A stretch of DNA of 64,000 nt, from contig JBJOII010000010.1 of assembly GCA_046047235.1 (NCBI GenBank), positions 49,735 to 113,734 of the forward strand, in the 5' to 3' direction. The notes under the pieces are model-generated. The model ran no database searches and had not been told where the DNA came from. It saw nothing but the letters and a program-made list of their open reading frames with translations. Below, piece by piece: positions 26,617 through 37,200 of this stretch (positions within the stretch are counted from its first letter, which is position 1; each line of letters starts with the position of its first letter). A program made the translations under genes and the position numbers. The DNA comes from JBMTVN01 sp046047235 (GTDB lineage Bacteria > Verrucomicrobiota > Verrucomicrobiia > Limisphaerales > JAHDYP01).

Positions 26617-26739
26617 TGCCATCCGCACACGGGAACCGGAACCCGATTCGGGTTGCAGATCCATCCCCCCTGCGGCATCGTGCCGCAGCTCAGTCCGGTC
26701 CACTCCCCCACGCGGTTGGACCATGTCCTTAATTGCAGA

Positions 26740-29700
26740 ATGGGTCAGCACAAACGTCACGCAAAGGGTCACATCGGAACACCCGGCTCCAGTTTCGACC
26801 AGCGCAACCGAAAACTCCAGGGTCACGCCAGGTATCAGCAGGTCCTGCGGAACATCGTCGGCCTGACGCTGATATGTCCCTCCCTCGCCATCGCCGCACC
26901 AGCCAACTGGCAGCAGCACGATGGCTTCCAGAGCGCAGCCGTCGCACCTTCCGGTAACGGCAAGGACGGGTTCGAGCTCCTGAGCCCGACCCACACCGGA
27001 CTCCATTTCACGAACCAGCTCGCCCTCGAACGCTACATCACGAACCAAATCTACCTGAACGGGGCCGGGGTTGCCTTGGGTGACGCGGACGGCGACGGTC
27101 TCTGCGACGTCTACCTCTGCAGCATCGACACCGCCAACGCCCTCTTCCGCAACCTCGGCGACTGGAAGTTCGAGGACATCACGGACGATTCCCGCGCCGC
27201 ACTGAACCATCTCGCTTCCAGCGGAGCTGCGTTCGCCGACCTCGACGGCGATGGCGACCTTGACCTCATCGTCAACAGCGTTGGACAAGGCACCCACCTG
27301 CTGCTCAACGATGGCAAGGCACACTTCAGCCCCGCGCCATCCAGCCCCGTGAACCCGGGCAAAGCCGGGATGACCTCCGCACTCGCAGACACAGATGGTG
27401 ATGGCGACCTCGATCTCTATCTGACGAACTACCGCACGGAAACCATTCGCGACCGTCCACAGGCAAAAATCAACGGGCGCACGGTAGACGGCAAACCGGT
27501 CATTGTTTCTTACGAGGGACGGCCCACTACCGACCCCGACCTGGTTGGTCGCTTCACCATCGCACCCTCCGGGAGAATCATCGAACACGGTGAAGCAGAC
27601 CTCCTGCTCCGCAACAACAGCGCAGGCCACTTCACCCCCGTCCCCTTTACGGGCGGCACGTTCCTCAACAGTGAGGGCCTCCCACTCTCAGAACCTCCCT
27701 ACGATTGGGGGCTCTCCGCCATGTTCCGCGACCTCAACCACGATGGCTCGCCGGATCTGTATGTCGCGAACGATTTCGATTCTCCTGACCAGCTCTGGAT
27801 GAACGACGGCACCGGCCGGTTCCGCCAGGCCCCAAAACTCGCACTGCGCCATACCAGCATCTTTTCCATGGGAGTCGACTTCGGCGACCTGAACCGCGAC
27901 GGCCACGACGATATCATCGTTTCCGACATGATGATGCAAACCCACGCTGGCAAACAGCTCCGCATCGGCGACGTGCCTCCAGTCGTGCTGGAGATCGGAG
28001 TGATCGAGGACCGGCCCCAATACTCCGCCAACACCCTGCAACTCAACCGCGGCGACGGCACCTTCGCAGAGGTGGCCCACTTCGCACATGCGGAGGCCTC
28101 GGGCTGGACCTGGTGCCCGGTGCTGCTGGACATTGATCTCGACGGTTATGAGGACGTCATCTTCCCCACCGGCCACGAGCGGGACATGATGAATGCGGAT
28201 GTCATCGAGGAAGCGGAGGCAGCCAAGTCCGCAGGCAACCTCACCCGCCTTGAGCAGCTCTATCTGCGGGCGCGGTTCGATCGTTTTGATACGCCCAACG
28301 TCGCCTTCCGTAACCGGGGCAATCTCCAGTTTGAAGACTTCAGCGACCGTTGGGGTTTCACTGCAGGCGAAGTCTCGCAGGGCATTGCGCTCGGTGATCT
28401 TGACAACGACGGCGACCTGGATGTGGTGGTCAACAACCTGAACGGACCCGCGAGTATTTACCGCAACGGAAGCAGTGCCCCACGCATCGCAGTATGCCTG
28501 AAGGGCCTCGCACCCAATACCCGGGGTATCGGCGCCCGGATACAGGTGGATGGCGGACCCGTAAAGCAACAAAGCCAGGAGATCACCGCAGGCGGACGCT
28601 ACCTCTCAAGCGACGAAGCCCTGCGCGTTTTCGCAGCCACCCGTTCTCAAAATGCCCCCCACAAAATCCAAGTCCTCTGGCCCAGCGGCAGGACATCGGT
28701 TGTTCACAACGCCACCGCCAATCACATCTACCTCGTCGAAGAGCCAGCCACCCAACCTTCGACAGCAGAACCCTCTCCCCCAACACACACCTGGTTCGAG
28801 GAAATCACCGCCTTCCAGCACACGCATACCGAAACGGCCTTTGACGACTTCATCCGCCAACCCCTCCTCCCCCGAAAGCTCAGCCAGCCGGGACCGGGCA
28901 TCGCATGGGCCGACCTCGACAAGGACGGCTGGGACGACCTCATCATCGGCACCGGCGCCGGCGGACATCTCGGAGCCTTCAGGAATCAGAACGGCACCGC
29001 CCTCAAACCCTTCGATCTACCCTTCGTCCAACGCACACTGAACCGCGACCTCGCCGGCATCACTGTCTCCGGCGGAGTAGTGCTCGCTGCCTCCTCCAAT
29101 TACGAGGACGGCAGCAACCAGGGCGGGTGGCTCCGTATTTACGACTTCAACCGCCAAGCCACCGGGGAAAGCGTCATGAGCCAAGCCGGTAGCGCCGGCC
29201 CGGTCGCCATGGCAGATGTCAACAACGACGGCATGCTCGACCTCTTCATCGGCGGCCGTTGCATCCCCGGACGTTACCCCGAACCCGCCGACTCGATCCT
29301 GCTCGTCAACCAGGCCGGCCGTCTCAAGGTCACACAAACGTTCGCGAAACTGGGTCTCGTTTCAGGGGCAACCTTTTCGGACCTCGATAACGACGGGGAT
29401 CCCGATTTGATACTCGCTCAGGAATGGGGCCCCATCCGGATCTTCCTCAACGAACAGGGCACTTTTCAGGATGCCACGGAACAGGTGGGCCTGGCCGGCT
29501 TGCACGGGCTCTGGAACGGGATCGCCACGGCCGACCTGAACAACGATGGACGCCCCGACCTCATCGCCGGAAACTGGGGCCGCAACAGCTCCTACACCGC
29601 CTCCGCCAAAGGCCCGCGCAGGCTGTACTACAAGGACTTCGACGGCGATGACGTGATCGACATCGTGGAAGCTTACGTGGACTCCGGCACAGGCCGCGAA

Positions 29701-30507
29701 TTGCCAGGGCGTGGACTGAAGCCACTCAGTCTGGCCCTGCCGTGGTTGAAGGACCAGATCGGCAACTACCAGTCCTACGGCATGGCTACGCTCCAGGAGA
29801 TTTATGGGGATATGCTCGACGATGCCCCAATGCTCGAAATCCACTCGCTCGAATCCATGGTCTTTATCAACCGTGGCGGCAAATTCGAACCCGCCCCACT
29901 TCCCCCGGAAGCCCAACTCGCCCCAGCCATGGGCATCTGCGTAGCCGACTTCGATGGCGACGGGCATCAGGACGTCTTCCTCAGCCAAAACTTCTTCGCC
30001 GTAGCCATGGACCGCATGCGACAGGACGCAGGACGCGGACTCTGGCTGCAAGGCGACGGCCAGGGAAACCTGCAACCCATTCCAGGCCAGGAGAGCGGCA
30101 TTGCGGTCTATGGCGAACAACGCGGCTGTGCCGTCTCAGATTACGATCAGGATGGACGGGTCGATCTCGTTGTCACCCAGAACGGAGCCGCCACAAGATT
30201 GTTCCGGAATGTGAAGGCGAATCCCGGACTGCGCGTGCAACTCTCCGGCAGCCCCGGAAACCCCGCCGTCATCGGAGCTGCCATGCGCCTGCTCTATACC
30301 AATAACCGCACCGGTCCCACCTGCGAGATTCAGGCCGGATCAGGTTACAGCTCCCAAAACAGCAGCACCCTCGTGCTCGGCCACCAGGAACCACCCACAC
30401 ATCTCCAGATACGCTGGCCCGGCGGCAAACTCCTCACAACCCCGATCAAACCCGGCACACGGCAAATCCGGGTCGATATCACCGGCACAATCGAGTCCGC
30501 CCCCTGA
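26740..30507 (+). CDS. Giant secreted CRTAC1-like protein 1 (two FG-GAP + ASPIC/UnbV modules)
   Basis: About 1,255 residues from the ATG at 26740; the start is uncertain because the hydrophobic signal (QQVLRNIVGLTLICPSLAIA) begins about 38 residues in. Two consecutive modules are visible. Each is a VCBS/FG-GAP propeller with DxDGDGxxD loops closed by an ASPIC/UnbV domain: the first at about residues 582-667 (LAPNTRGIGARIQVDG, EITAGGRYLSSDE, VLWPSGRTS), the second at about 1164-1247 (EIQAGSGYSSQNS, IRWPGGK). The central region carries the motif MGVDFGDLNRDGHDDIIVSD. It is homologous to CRTAC1/ASPIC proteins in layout. Probably surface or extracellular and calcium-bound. No catalytic residues are recognised. 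The next paralogue starts 29 bp on. Confidence 0.88.
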   Translation: MGQHKRHAKGHIGTPGSSFDQRNRKLQGHARYQQVLRNIVGLTLICPSLAIAAPANWQQHDGFQSAAVAPSGNGKDGFELLSPTHTGLHFTNQLALERYITNQIYLNGAGVALGDADGDGLCDVYLCSIDTANALFRNLGDWKFEDITDDSRAALNHLASSGAAFADLDGDGDLDLIVNSVGQGTHLLLNDGKAHFSPAPSSPVNPGKAGMTSALADTDGDGDLDLYLTNYRTETIRDRPQAKINGRTVDGKPVIVSYEGRPTTDPDLVGRFTIAPSGRIIEHGEADLLLRNNSAGHFTPVPFTGGTFLNSEGLPLSEPPYDWGLSAMFRDLNHDGSPDLYVANDFDSPDQLWMNDGTGRFRQAPKLALRHTSIFSMGVDFGDLNRDGHDDIIVSDMMMQTHAGKQLRIGDVPPVVLEIGVIEDRPQYSANTLQLNRGDGTFAEVAHFAHAEASGWTWCPVLLDIDLDGYEDVIFPTGHERDMMNADVIEEAEAAKSAGNLTRLEQLYLRARFDRFDTPNVAFRNRGNLQFEDFSDRWGFTAGEVSQGIALGDLDNDGDLDVVVNNLNGPASIYRNGSSAPRIAVCLKGLAPNTRGIGARIQVDGGPVKQQSQEITAGGRYLSSDEALRVFAATRSQNAPHKIQVLWPSGRTSVVHNATANHIYLVEEPATQPSTAEPSPPTHTWFEEITAFQHTHTETAFDDFIRQPLLPRKLSQPGPGIAWADLDKDGWDDLIIGTGAGGHLGAFRNQNGTALKPFDLPFVQRTLNRDLAGITVSGGVVLAASSNYEDGSNQGGWLRIYDFNRQATGESVMSQAGSAGPVAMADVNNDGMLDLFIGGRCIPGRYPEPADSILLVNQAGRLKVTQTFAKLGLVSGATFSDLDNDGDPDLILAQEWGPIRIFLNEQGTFQDATEQVGLAGLHGLWNGIATADLNNDGRPDLIAGNWGRNSSYTASAKGPRRLYYKDFDGDDVIDIVEAYVDSGTGRELPGRGLKPLSLALPWLKDQIGNYQSYGMATLQEIYGDMLDDAPMLEIHSLESMVFINRGGKFEPAPLPPEAQLAPAMGICVADFDGDGHQDVFLSQNFFAVAMDRMRQDAGRGLWLQGDGQGNLQPIPGQESGIAVYGEQRGCAVSDYDQDGRVDLVVTQNGAATRLFRNVKANPGLRVQLSGSPGNPAVIGAAMRLLYTNNRTGPTCEIQAGSGYSSQNSSTLVLGHQEPPTHLQIRWPGGKLLTTPIKPGTRQIRVDITGTIESAP

Positions 30508-30536
30508 TCGCAGGCACAACGTTCACCCCATACACA

Positions 30537-33500
30537 ATGCCCCCCCTCGCAAAGCAAGCCGCCAGCCGTACCCGACCCCGCCCATCCCCGCGCATCGCCG
30601 CCGCCGTCGCCACCGCACTCCTCAGCCTGGTCTACACTCAGGCTGACACCAACCCCATCCCCTGGCAGGACCACGGCCACTACCGGTCTGCAGGGCTCAG
30701 CCCGGCTCCCTCCGATGCCATCGGCTTCTCCCTAATCCCCCAAACGACCTCCGGCATCCGCTTTACGAACGCCCTCTCCGATGACCGTGCCACTCTGAAC
30801 CGCAACCTGCTGAGCGGCGCGGGCCTCGCCGCAGGGGACGTGAACGGAGACGAACTCTGCGACCTCTACTTCTGCGGCCTCGACTCAGACAACAAACTGT
30901 TCCTGAACATCGGCAACTTCCAGTTCCGCGAGGTCACCGATCAGCCCATCCTCCGGTGCTCCAACCAGGACTCCACCGCCGCCGCCTTCGCCGATATCGA
31001 CGGCGACAACGATCTGGACCTTCTCGTCAATTCCCTCGGCCACGGCACGCGCATCTTCTCAAACGACGGCAATGGACACTTCGAAGAAACCACCGCCGCC
31101 AACGGTGTCGCCAGCAACGCCGCCAGCATGTCCATGGCTCTGGCCGATATCGACGGCGACGAAGACCTCGACCTGTTCGTCGTCAACTACCGCCTGACTA
31201 CCATCCTCGACCGCCCTTCGACCCAGTTCAAAATCCAGATGATTGAAAGCCGGCCGGTGATTGTCGAAGTGGATGGACAACCGACCACCCGCCCCGAACT
31301 CACCAACCGCTTCGAACTCGCCTTCAACGGTGAGGTGCTTGAGTTTGGCGAACCCGACTCCCTCTACATCAACGACGGCAAGGGACATTTCTCGCCAGCC
31401 TCTTTCACGGATGGACGCTTCATCGACGAAACAGGAAGAGCTTTGACCTCCCCCCCGCGGGACTGGGGACTCTCAGTCAGGTTCCACGACTTTACAGGAG
31501 ATGGAGCGCCCGACCTCTACGTCTGCAATGACCTTCACCCCCCCGACCGCATCTGGGTGAATAACGGCACCGGACGCTTCCGCGCCCTGCCCAGCCTCGC
31601 CCTGCGCCACCTCTCCAGCTTCTCCATGGGCGTAGACTTCGGCGACCTCGACCGCGACGGGGATGTCGACCTCTACTCGGTCGATATGGTTAGCCGTGAA
31701 CCCCGCAACCGCAAAATCCAGGTCGCCGGCATCTCCCCGGTGTTCTGCCCGGTCGGGATCATCGACACACGACCGCAATATTCCCAGAACACCCTGCAGA
31801 TGAACCGTGGCGACGGCACCTTCGCAGAGATCGCCCACTACGCGGGACTCGAGGCCACGGAATGGTCGTGGCACCCGGTCCTCGTGGACGTCGATCTGGA
31901 TGGCTACGAGGACCTCATCATCCCCAACGGCATGCTGCGTGATTTCCAGAACTTCGATCTGGGGAAGCACGTGGAGTCCGCCGTCGCCTCGCGAAACACG
32001 CCCACCAGCGAACTCTCGAGAATGTTCCTCGATTTCGAAAGCCTCCACCTGCCCAATCTCAGCTTCCGCAACCTCGGCGGCTTCCAGTTCGAGGAAACCA
32101 CAGAACAATGGGGATTCAACACCCGCGGAATCAGCCAGGGCCTGGCACTCGCCGACCTCGACAACGACGGCGACCTGGATGTGGCCTGCAACAACCTCAA
32201 CGATGCTCCAGGTCTGTTCCGCAACAACGCCTCCCAACCCCGCATTGCGATCCGCCTCGAAGGCGTCGGCGCCAACACCCGGGGAATCGGCGCAGTGGTC
32301 CGCATCCGCGACCCGCAACTCGTGCAGTCACAGGAAATCATCGCCGGAGGCCGTTACCTCTCCGCCGACCAACCCACCCGCACTTTTGCCGCGACCTCCA
32401 CCAACCTCAGCATCGAAGTCACCTGGCGGAACGGATCGCATACCCTCATCACGAATGCCCTCCCCAACCAGCTTTACTCCATCCGCCAACAACCCGAGGA
32501 ACCCCACCAGACAACTCCGGCCCACAAACCCGCAACGCCGTGGTTCGAAGACGTCAGCACTCTCATCCGCCACCGCCACCACGAAAACGCCTACCAGGAT
32601 TTCGCCCGCCAACCGCTCCTGCCCAATATGCTCAGCCAGCTCGGACCGGGAATCTCCTGGACCGACCTCAACCTCGACGGACGCGATGATCTGATCATCG
32701 GAACCGGCCAGGAGGGATCCGTGGCTGCCCTGCTCAATGATGGCAAAGGCGGGTTCGTCCCCCTCAACGCACCCCCGTTCAACACCACCATGACACGGGA
32801 CACTACAACCCTGCTCGCCTGGCCCCAGCCCGGAACCACGCCCTCCATCCTCGCCGGTTCCGCCAACTACGAGGATGGTGCCGAACAAGGCTCCGTGGCC
32901 CTGCTGCTCAACCCCCAGTCCGATTCCATCGAACAGCCGCTGCCCGGCCAGATCTCCAGCACAGGCCCCATGTCCCTCGCCGATATCGATGCTGATGGTG
33001 ACCTCGACCTGTTCGTGGGAGGGCGATCCGTTCCCGGACGTTACCCCGAACCCTCCACATCCCTCCTGTTCACCAACCACAACGGACACCTAAGCCTAGA
33101 TTCCCGTTGCCTTGGCACTCTCGCGCACGTCGGGCTGGTCAGCGGCTCTGCCTTCAGCGACATCGACAACGACAACGATCCCGACCTCATCCTCGCTTGC
33201 GAATGGGGTCCCGTCCGTATCCTGCGCAACACCAACGGCACCTTCCAGGACGTCACCACAGAACTGGGGCTCCAAGCACAGAGCGGCTGGTGGAACGGCG
33301 TCCAGACCGCCGATCTGAATGGGGACGGACTGCAGGATATCATCGCTTCCAACTGGGGGCTGAACACCCATTACCGCGCCTCACCGGAACATCCGCGTAG
33401 GATCTACTACGGTGATTTCCTGGAAAACGAAGTGATCCAGATCATTGAGACAATCTACGACCCTCAACTGGGCAAGGAGGTCCCCGAACGCAGCCTGAGC

Positions 33501-34289
33501 CAACTCGGCCTGGCCATGCCCACCCTCCCCCACGAATACCCCTCCCATACTGCCTTCGCTCAAGTCGGCATCAGCGAAATGCTCGGCCCACTGTTCGATA
33601 CCGCCGGCAAAGTCGAAGCCACCACGCTCCCCACCACCCTGTTCCTAAACCGCGGCGACCACTTCGAACCCCATCCGCTCCCCAAAGAAGCCCAGCTGTC
33701 CCCGGCAATGGCCGTCTGCATAGCAGACTTCGATGGCGACGGACACGAGGACGTTTTCCTCGGACAGAACTTCTTCACGGTCCAACCCTTCACCATGCGC
33801 AATGACGCCGGACGCGGACTCTGGCTGCGCGGCGACGGTCAGGGCGGACTCACACCCGTGTCCGGCGAGGAAAGCGGCCTTCAGATCTATGGTGATCAGC
33901 GAGGCGCCGCCGTCGCCGACTACGACCTCGACGGACGTGTCGACCTCGCCGTCACCCAGAACGGGTTCGAAACCAAACTCTATCGGAACACCCGTGCCAA
34001 ACCCGGACTCCGCGTCCGGCTTATCGGCCCGCCGGAAAACCCCAACGCCATCGGCGCAGTCCTACGGCTCGTCTACCCCGACCAACTCGGCCCGGCTCGC
34101 GAAATCAAGGCCGGGGCAGGCTACTGGTCCCAGGACAGCCACGTGCAGGTCCTCGGCTTCCCTTCCCCACCCTCCTTTCTCCAAATCCGCTGGCCAAGCG
34201 GACTCGTCTCCCAAACCCCGGTCCGCCCTGGACGAAGCGAACTCACAATCCGTTACCCGTCCCGGTCCCAAACCGGAACGCGCCCCTAA
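30537..34289 (+). CDS. Giant secreted CRTAC1-like protein 2
   Basis: 1,250 residues from ATG with a basic, Pro/Arg-rich N-region and a signal peptide ending near SLVYTQADT. The architecture matches its neighbours: propeller 1, ASPIC/UnbV 1 at about residues 570-652 (GANTRGIGAVVRIRD, IIAGGRYLSADQ), propeller 2, ASPIC/UnbV 2 at about 1158-1241 (EIKAGAGYWSQDS, IRWPSGL). Calcium-loop repeats such as DIDGDNDLDLL and DIDADGDLDLF recur. Shared motifs in the second module, for example FDGDGHEDVFLGQNFF and DAGRGLWLRGDGQGGL, show that the whole two-module unit was duplicated and not just single repeats. It lies 29 bp after paralogue 1 and 3 bp before paralogue 3, so a single transcript is likely. Confidence 0.9.
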   Translation: MPPLAKQAASRTRPRPSPRIAAAVATALLSLVYTQADTNPIPWQDHGHYRSAGLSPAPSDAIGFSLIPQTTSGIRFTNALSDDRATLNRNLLSGAGLAAGDVNGDELCDLYFCGLDSDNKLFLNIGNFQFREVTDQPILRCSNQDSTAAAFADIDGDNDLDLLVNSLGHGTRIFSNDGNGHFEETTAANGVASNAASMSMALADIDGDEDLDLFVVNYRLTTILDRPSTQFKIQMIESRPVIVEVDGQPTTRPELTNRFELAFNGEVLEFGEPDSLYINDGKGHFSPASFTDGRFIDETGRALTSPPRDWGLSVRFHDFTGDGAPDLYVCNDLHPPDRIWVNNGTGRFRALPSLALRHLSSFSMGVDFGDLDRDGDVDLYSVDMVSREPRNRKIQVAGISPVFCPVGIIDTRPQYSQNTLQMNRGDGTFAEIAHYAGLEATEWSWHPVLVDVDLDGYEDLIIPNGMLRDFQNFDLGKHVESAVASRNTPTSELSRMFLDFESLHLPNLSFRNLGGFQFEETTEQWGFNTRGISQGLALADLDNDGDLDVACNNLNDAPGLFRNNASQPRIAIRLEGVGANTRGIGAVVRIRDPQLVQSQEIIAGGRYLSADQPTRTFAATSTNLSIEVTWRNGSHTLITNALPNQLYSIRQQPEEPHQTTPAHKPATPWFEDVSTLIRHRHHENAYQDFARQPLLPNMLSQLGPGISWTDLNLDGRDDLIIGTGQEGSVAALLNDGKGGFVPLNAPPFNTTMTRDTTTLLAWPQPGTTPSILAGSANYEDGAEQGSVALLLNPQSDSIEQPLPGQISSTGPMSLADIDADGDLDLFVGGRSVPGRYPEPSTSLLFTNHNGHLSLDSRCLGTLAHVGLVSGSAFSDIDNDNDPDLILACEWGPVRILRNTNGTFQDVTTELGLQAQSGWWNGVQTADLNGDGLQDIIASNWGLNTHYRASPEHPRRIYYGDFLENEVIQIIETIYDPQLGKEVPERSLSQLGLAMPTLPHEYPSHTAFAQVGISEMLGPLFDTAGKVEATTLPTTLFLNRGDHFEPHPLPKEAQLSPAMAVCIADFDGDGHEDVFLGQNFFTVQPFTMRNDAGRGLWLRGDGQGGLTPVSGEESGLQIYGDQRGAAVADYDLDGRVDLAVTQNGFETKLYRNTRAKPGLRVRLIGPPENPNAIGAVLRLVYPDQLGPAREIKAGAGYWSQDSHVQVLGFPSPPSFLQIRWPSGLVSQTPVRPGRSELTIRYPSRSQTGTRP

Positions 34290-34292
34290 ACC

Positions 34293-37200
34293 ATGCGCAT
34301 CCGCCGATCCCGGAGATACCACCCCGCCCCGTCAACCCGCCGCAGCCTCCACCCGGTCTGGTTGCTGTGGATCACCTCGCTCCTGCAATCCCCCGCCTCA
34401 GCACAAACGGAAATCCAACCCCTCACCGTCCGAACCGGACCCTCCGCAGGCTTCACCCTCACGGCCCCGGCGGACACCGGAGTCGCCTTCACCAACCACC
34501 TCAGCGAAGTCAGTAACGCCTTCAACCGCAACCTCGCCAATGGCTCCGGCGTGGCCCTCGCCGATATCGACGGCGACGGCCTCTGCGACATCTACTTCTG
34601 CCGACTCGAGGGGGACAACACACTTTACCGCAACCTCGGCAACTGGCAGTTCGAAGATATCACCAGCAAAGCCGGCCTGGCCTGCCCAGGCCAATACTCC
34701 ACCGGGGCCACCTTCGCCGACCTCAACGGTGACGCAAATGTGGATCTCGTGGTCAACGGACTCGGCACCGGAACCCGCACATTCTTCAATGACGGGAGCG
34801 GCCGTTTCACGGAACAAACCAGCCGACTCAACCGTAACCTCGGCGCCATGTCCTCCGCCCTCGCCGATATCGACGGCGACGGCGATCTCGACCTCTACGT
34901 CACGAACTACCGCACCAACACCTGGATGGACCGGCCAGCGGATCTCAAGGTCGAGGCCAAACGCGTCAATGGCCAGATTGTCGTCTCCCCGGCCGACCGC
35001 TTCGTGGTGGTCACACCCCGCGCCGGCGGTGTCGAAGTCATGGAACGCGGAGATCGCGACTTCCTTTACATCAACAACGGCAAAGGACAATTCGCACCCG
35101 TCTCCTGGTCAGCCGCCTTCCGCGATGACCAGGGACAAAAGCTGCGCGAACTGCCAACCGACTGGGGTCTCAGCGTCATGCTCCGCGACTTCAATGACGA
35201 CCTCCTGCCGGACATCTACGTCTGCAACGACTTCTTCTATTGGCCCGACCGCTTCTGGTTTAACGAACAATCCTCAGGCTTCCGCGCAGCCGCCCCCCAG
35301 GCACTGCGCAACCAGCCCGTCTCCTCCATGGGCATGGACGTGGCCGACATCAATCGCGATGGCCATGACGATTTCCTCGTGACCGACATGGTCAGCCGGA
35401 ACCATGCATGGCGACACCGTCAACGCCCGAACATGATGCAGGGCATCGTCAACCAGCCACTCGATGATCCCGCATCCCGCCCGGAAGTCCCCCGCAATAC
35501 CCTGCAACTGAATCGGGGTGACAACACGTGGACGGACATCGCCCACCTCTCCGGTCTCGCCTACACCGAATGGTCCTGGGGTTGCGCCTTTCTCGATGTT
35601 GACCTCGACGGCTGGGAGGACGTGCTCATCCCTACCGGGAACTTCCACGACGTGCAGGATGCCGACGCCCTGCGACAACAGCGCGGCATACCACCCGACG
35701 ACAGCGCCGAAGGACGCGTGCGATCCTGGCGAAACTTCCCGCCTCTCGACACACCGGTCCTCGCCTACCGCAACGGTCGTGACCTGACATTCGCCGACTC
35801 CACACAGGCATGGGGCCTCGGCCAACCCGGCCCCTGGCAAGGTATGGCTCTCGCCGATCTCGACAACGATGGCGACATGGACATCGTCGTCAACCGGCTC
35901 AACAACGTCGCCGGTCTTTTCCGCAACGATTCCTCAGCCCCCAGAGTGGCAGTCCAGCTCCACGGCCGCCCTCCCAACAGCGATGGCATCGGTGCCCGCA
36001 TCCAGGTCTCCGGCGGCCCGGTCACCCAGTCCCAGTCCATCGTGTCAGGCGGACGCTACCTCTCCAGCGACCAGCCCCGGCGCACTTTCGCGGCCGGCGC
36101 CCCCAACGCTCTCCTGCAGATCGAAGTCACCTGGCGCCAGGGCTGGCGCACCATCCTCACCAATGTGCCGGCCAATTCCCTGGTCTTCGTCGAGGAATCC
36201 AACCTGCTGCCACCGGCAAGCTCGACGCCTCCGCCCCCCGCATGGTTCGAAAATAAAAGCGCCACTCTTTCACAACTCCACACCCAAGCCCCCGTTGATG
36301 ACTTCGCCAACCAACCTCTGCTCTCCCGCCGGCTCAGCACCCTCGCCCCCGGTGCAACCTGGTTCGATCTCGATGGCGATGGATGGGACGACCTCCTCCT
36401 TGGCACCGGAAACAGCGACTCCCCACTCACCTTACTCAGAAACCGCAACGGGACCTCCTTCGAACCGTTCCCTCCCTCCGCCAAACCCGCCTCGGAACCT
36501 TCAGGCACGGGAATGCTTCTGGCAACCCGCGTCCACACGAACGCCCCCGCCGTACTGCTCGCAACCCAGCTACATCACTCTCCCGCCGATGCAACCAGAC
36601 CTTCAGTTGTCTCAGCCTCCTGGAACAACAACACACACCCCGGAACCATCCTGTCCTCCACCTCCTCCCCCGGTGTTATCACGCTGAGTGACGTCAATGG
36701 CGATGGCTTGCTCGACCTCTTCGCAGGCTCCCGCTACTCCCCCGGTCACTACCCCAAAGCCGACCCCTCTTCCCTGCTCCTGGGCAGCCTGGACGCCTCC
36801 GGAAACCCCCAATTCCAGCAGCCTCTGCCCTTGGATGCCGGCATGGTCACCAGTGCAACCTGGGCCGATCTGACGGGAGACGCCCGCCCTGAACTGATCC
36901 TCGCGACAGAATGGGGCCCGCTACGAATCTTCCATTGGCAGGACAATGCCCTGCAGGAATGGCGCCCGACCGTTCGCCTCCCCGACACCTCAACCCAACC
37001 CCTGCAAGCCCTAACCGGCTGGTGGAATAGTATCGCCGTCGGGGATTTTGATGAGGATGGCCGACTCGACCTGATAGCGGGGAATTGGGGCCGGAACACA
37101 CGGTTCCAACAGCACCTAACCAAACCGCTGCGCATCTATTACGGGGATGTCGGCAACAACCGCTTCGAAGTTCTCGAGGCCCAGTTCGAGTCCTCCCTGC

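Noticed and set aside
26461..27630. 389-residue minus-strand frame over the SGNH and first giant genes
   Set aside because: It is antisense to two well-supported genes and has no domain.
33733..35382. 549-residue plus-strand frame spanning the junction of giants 2 and 3
   Set aside because: It crosses the boundary of two in-frame paralogues in a different frame and is Pro/Ser/Thr-rich without motifs.
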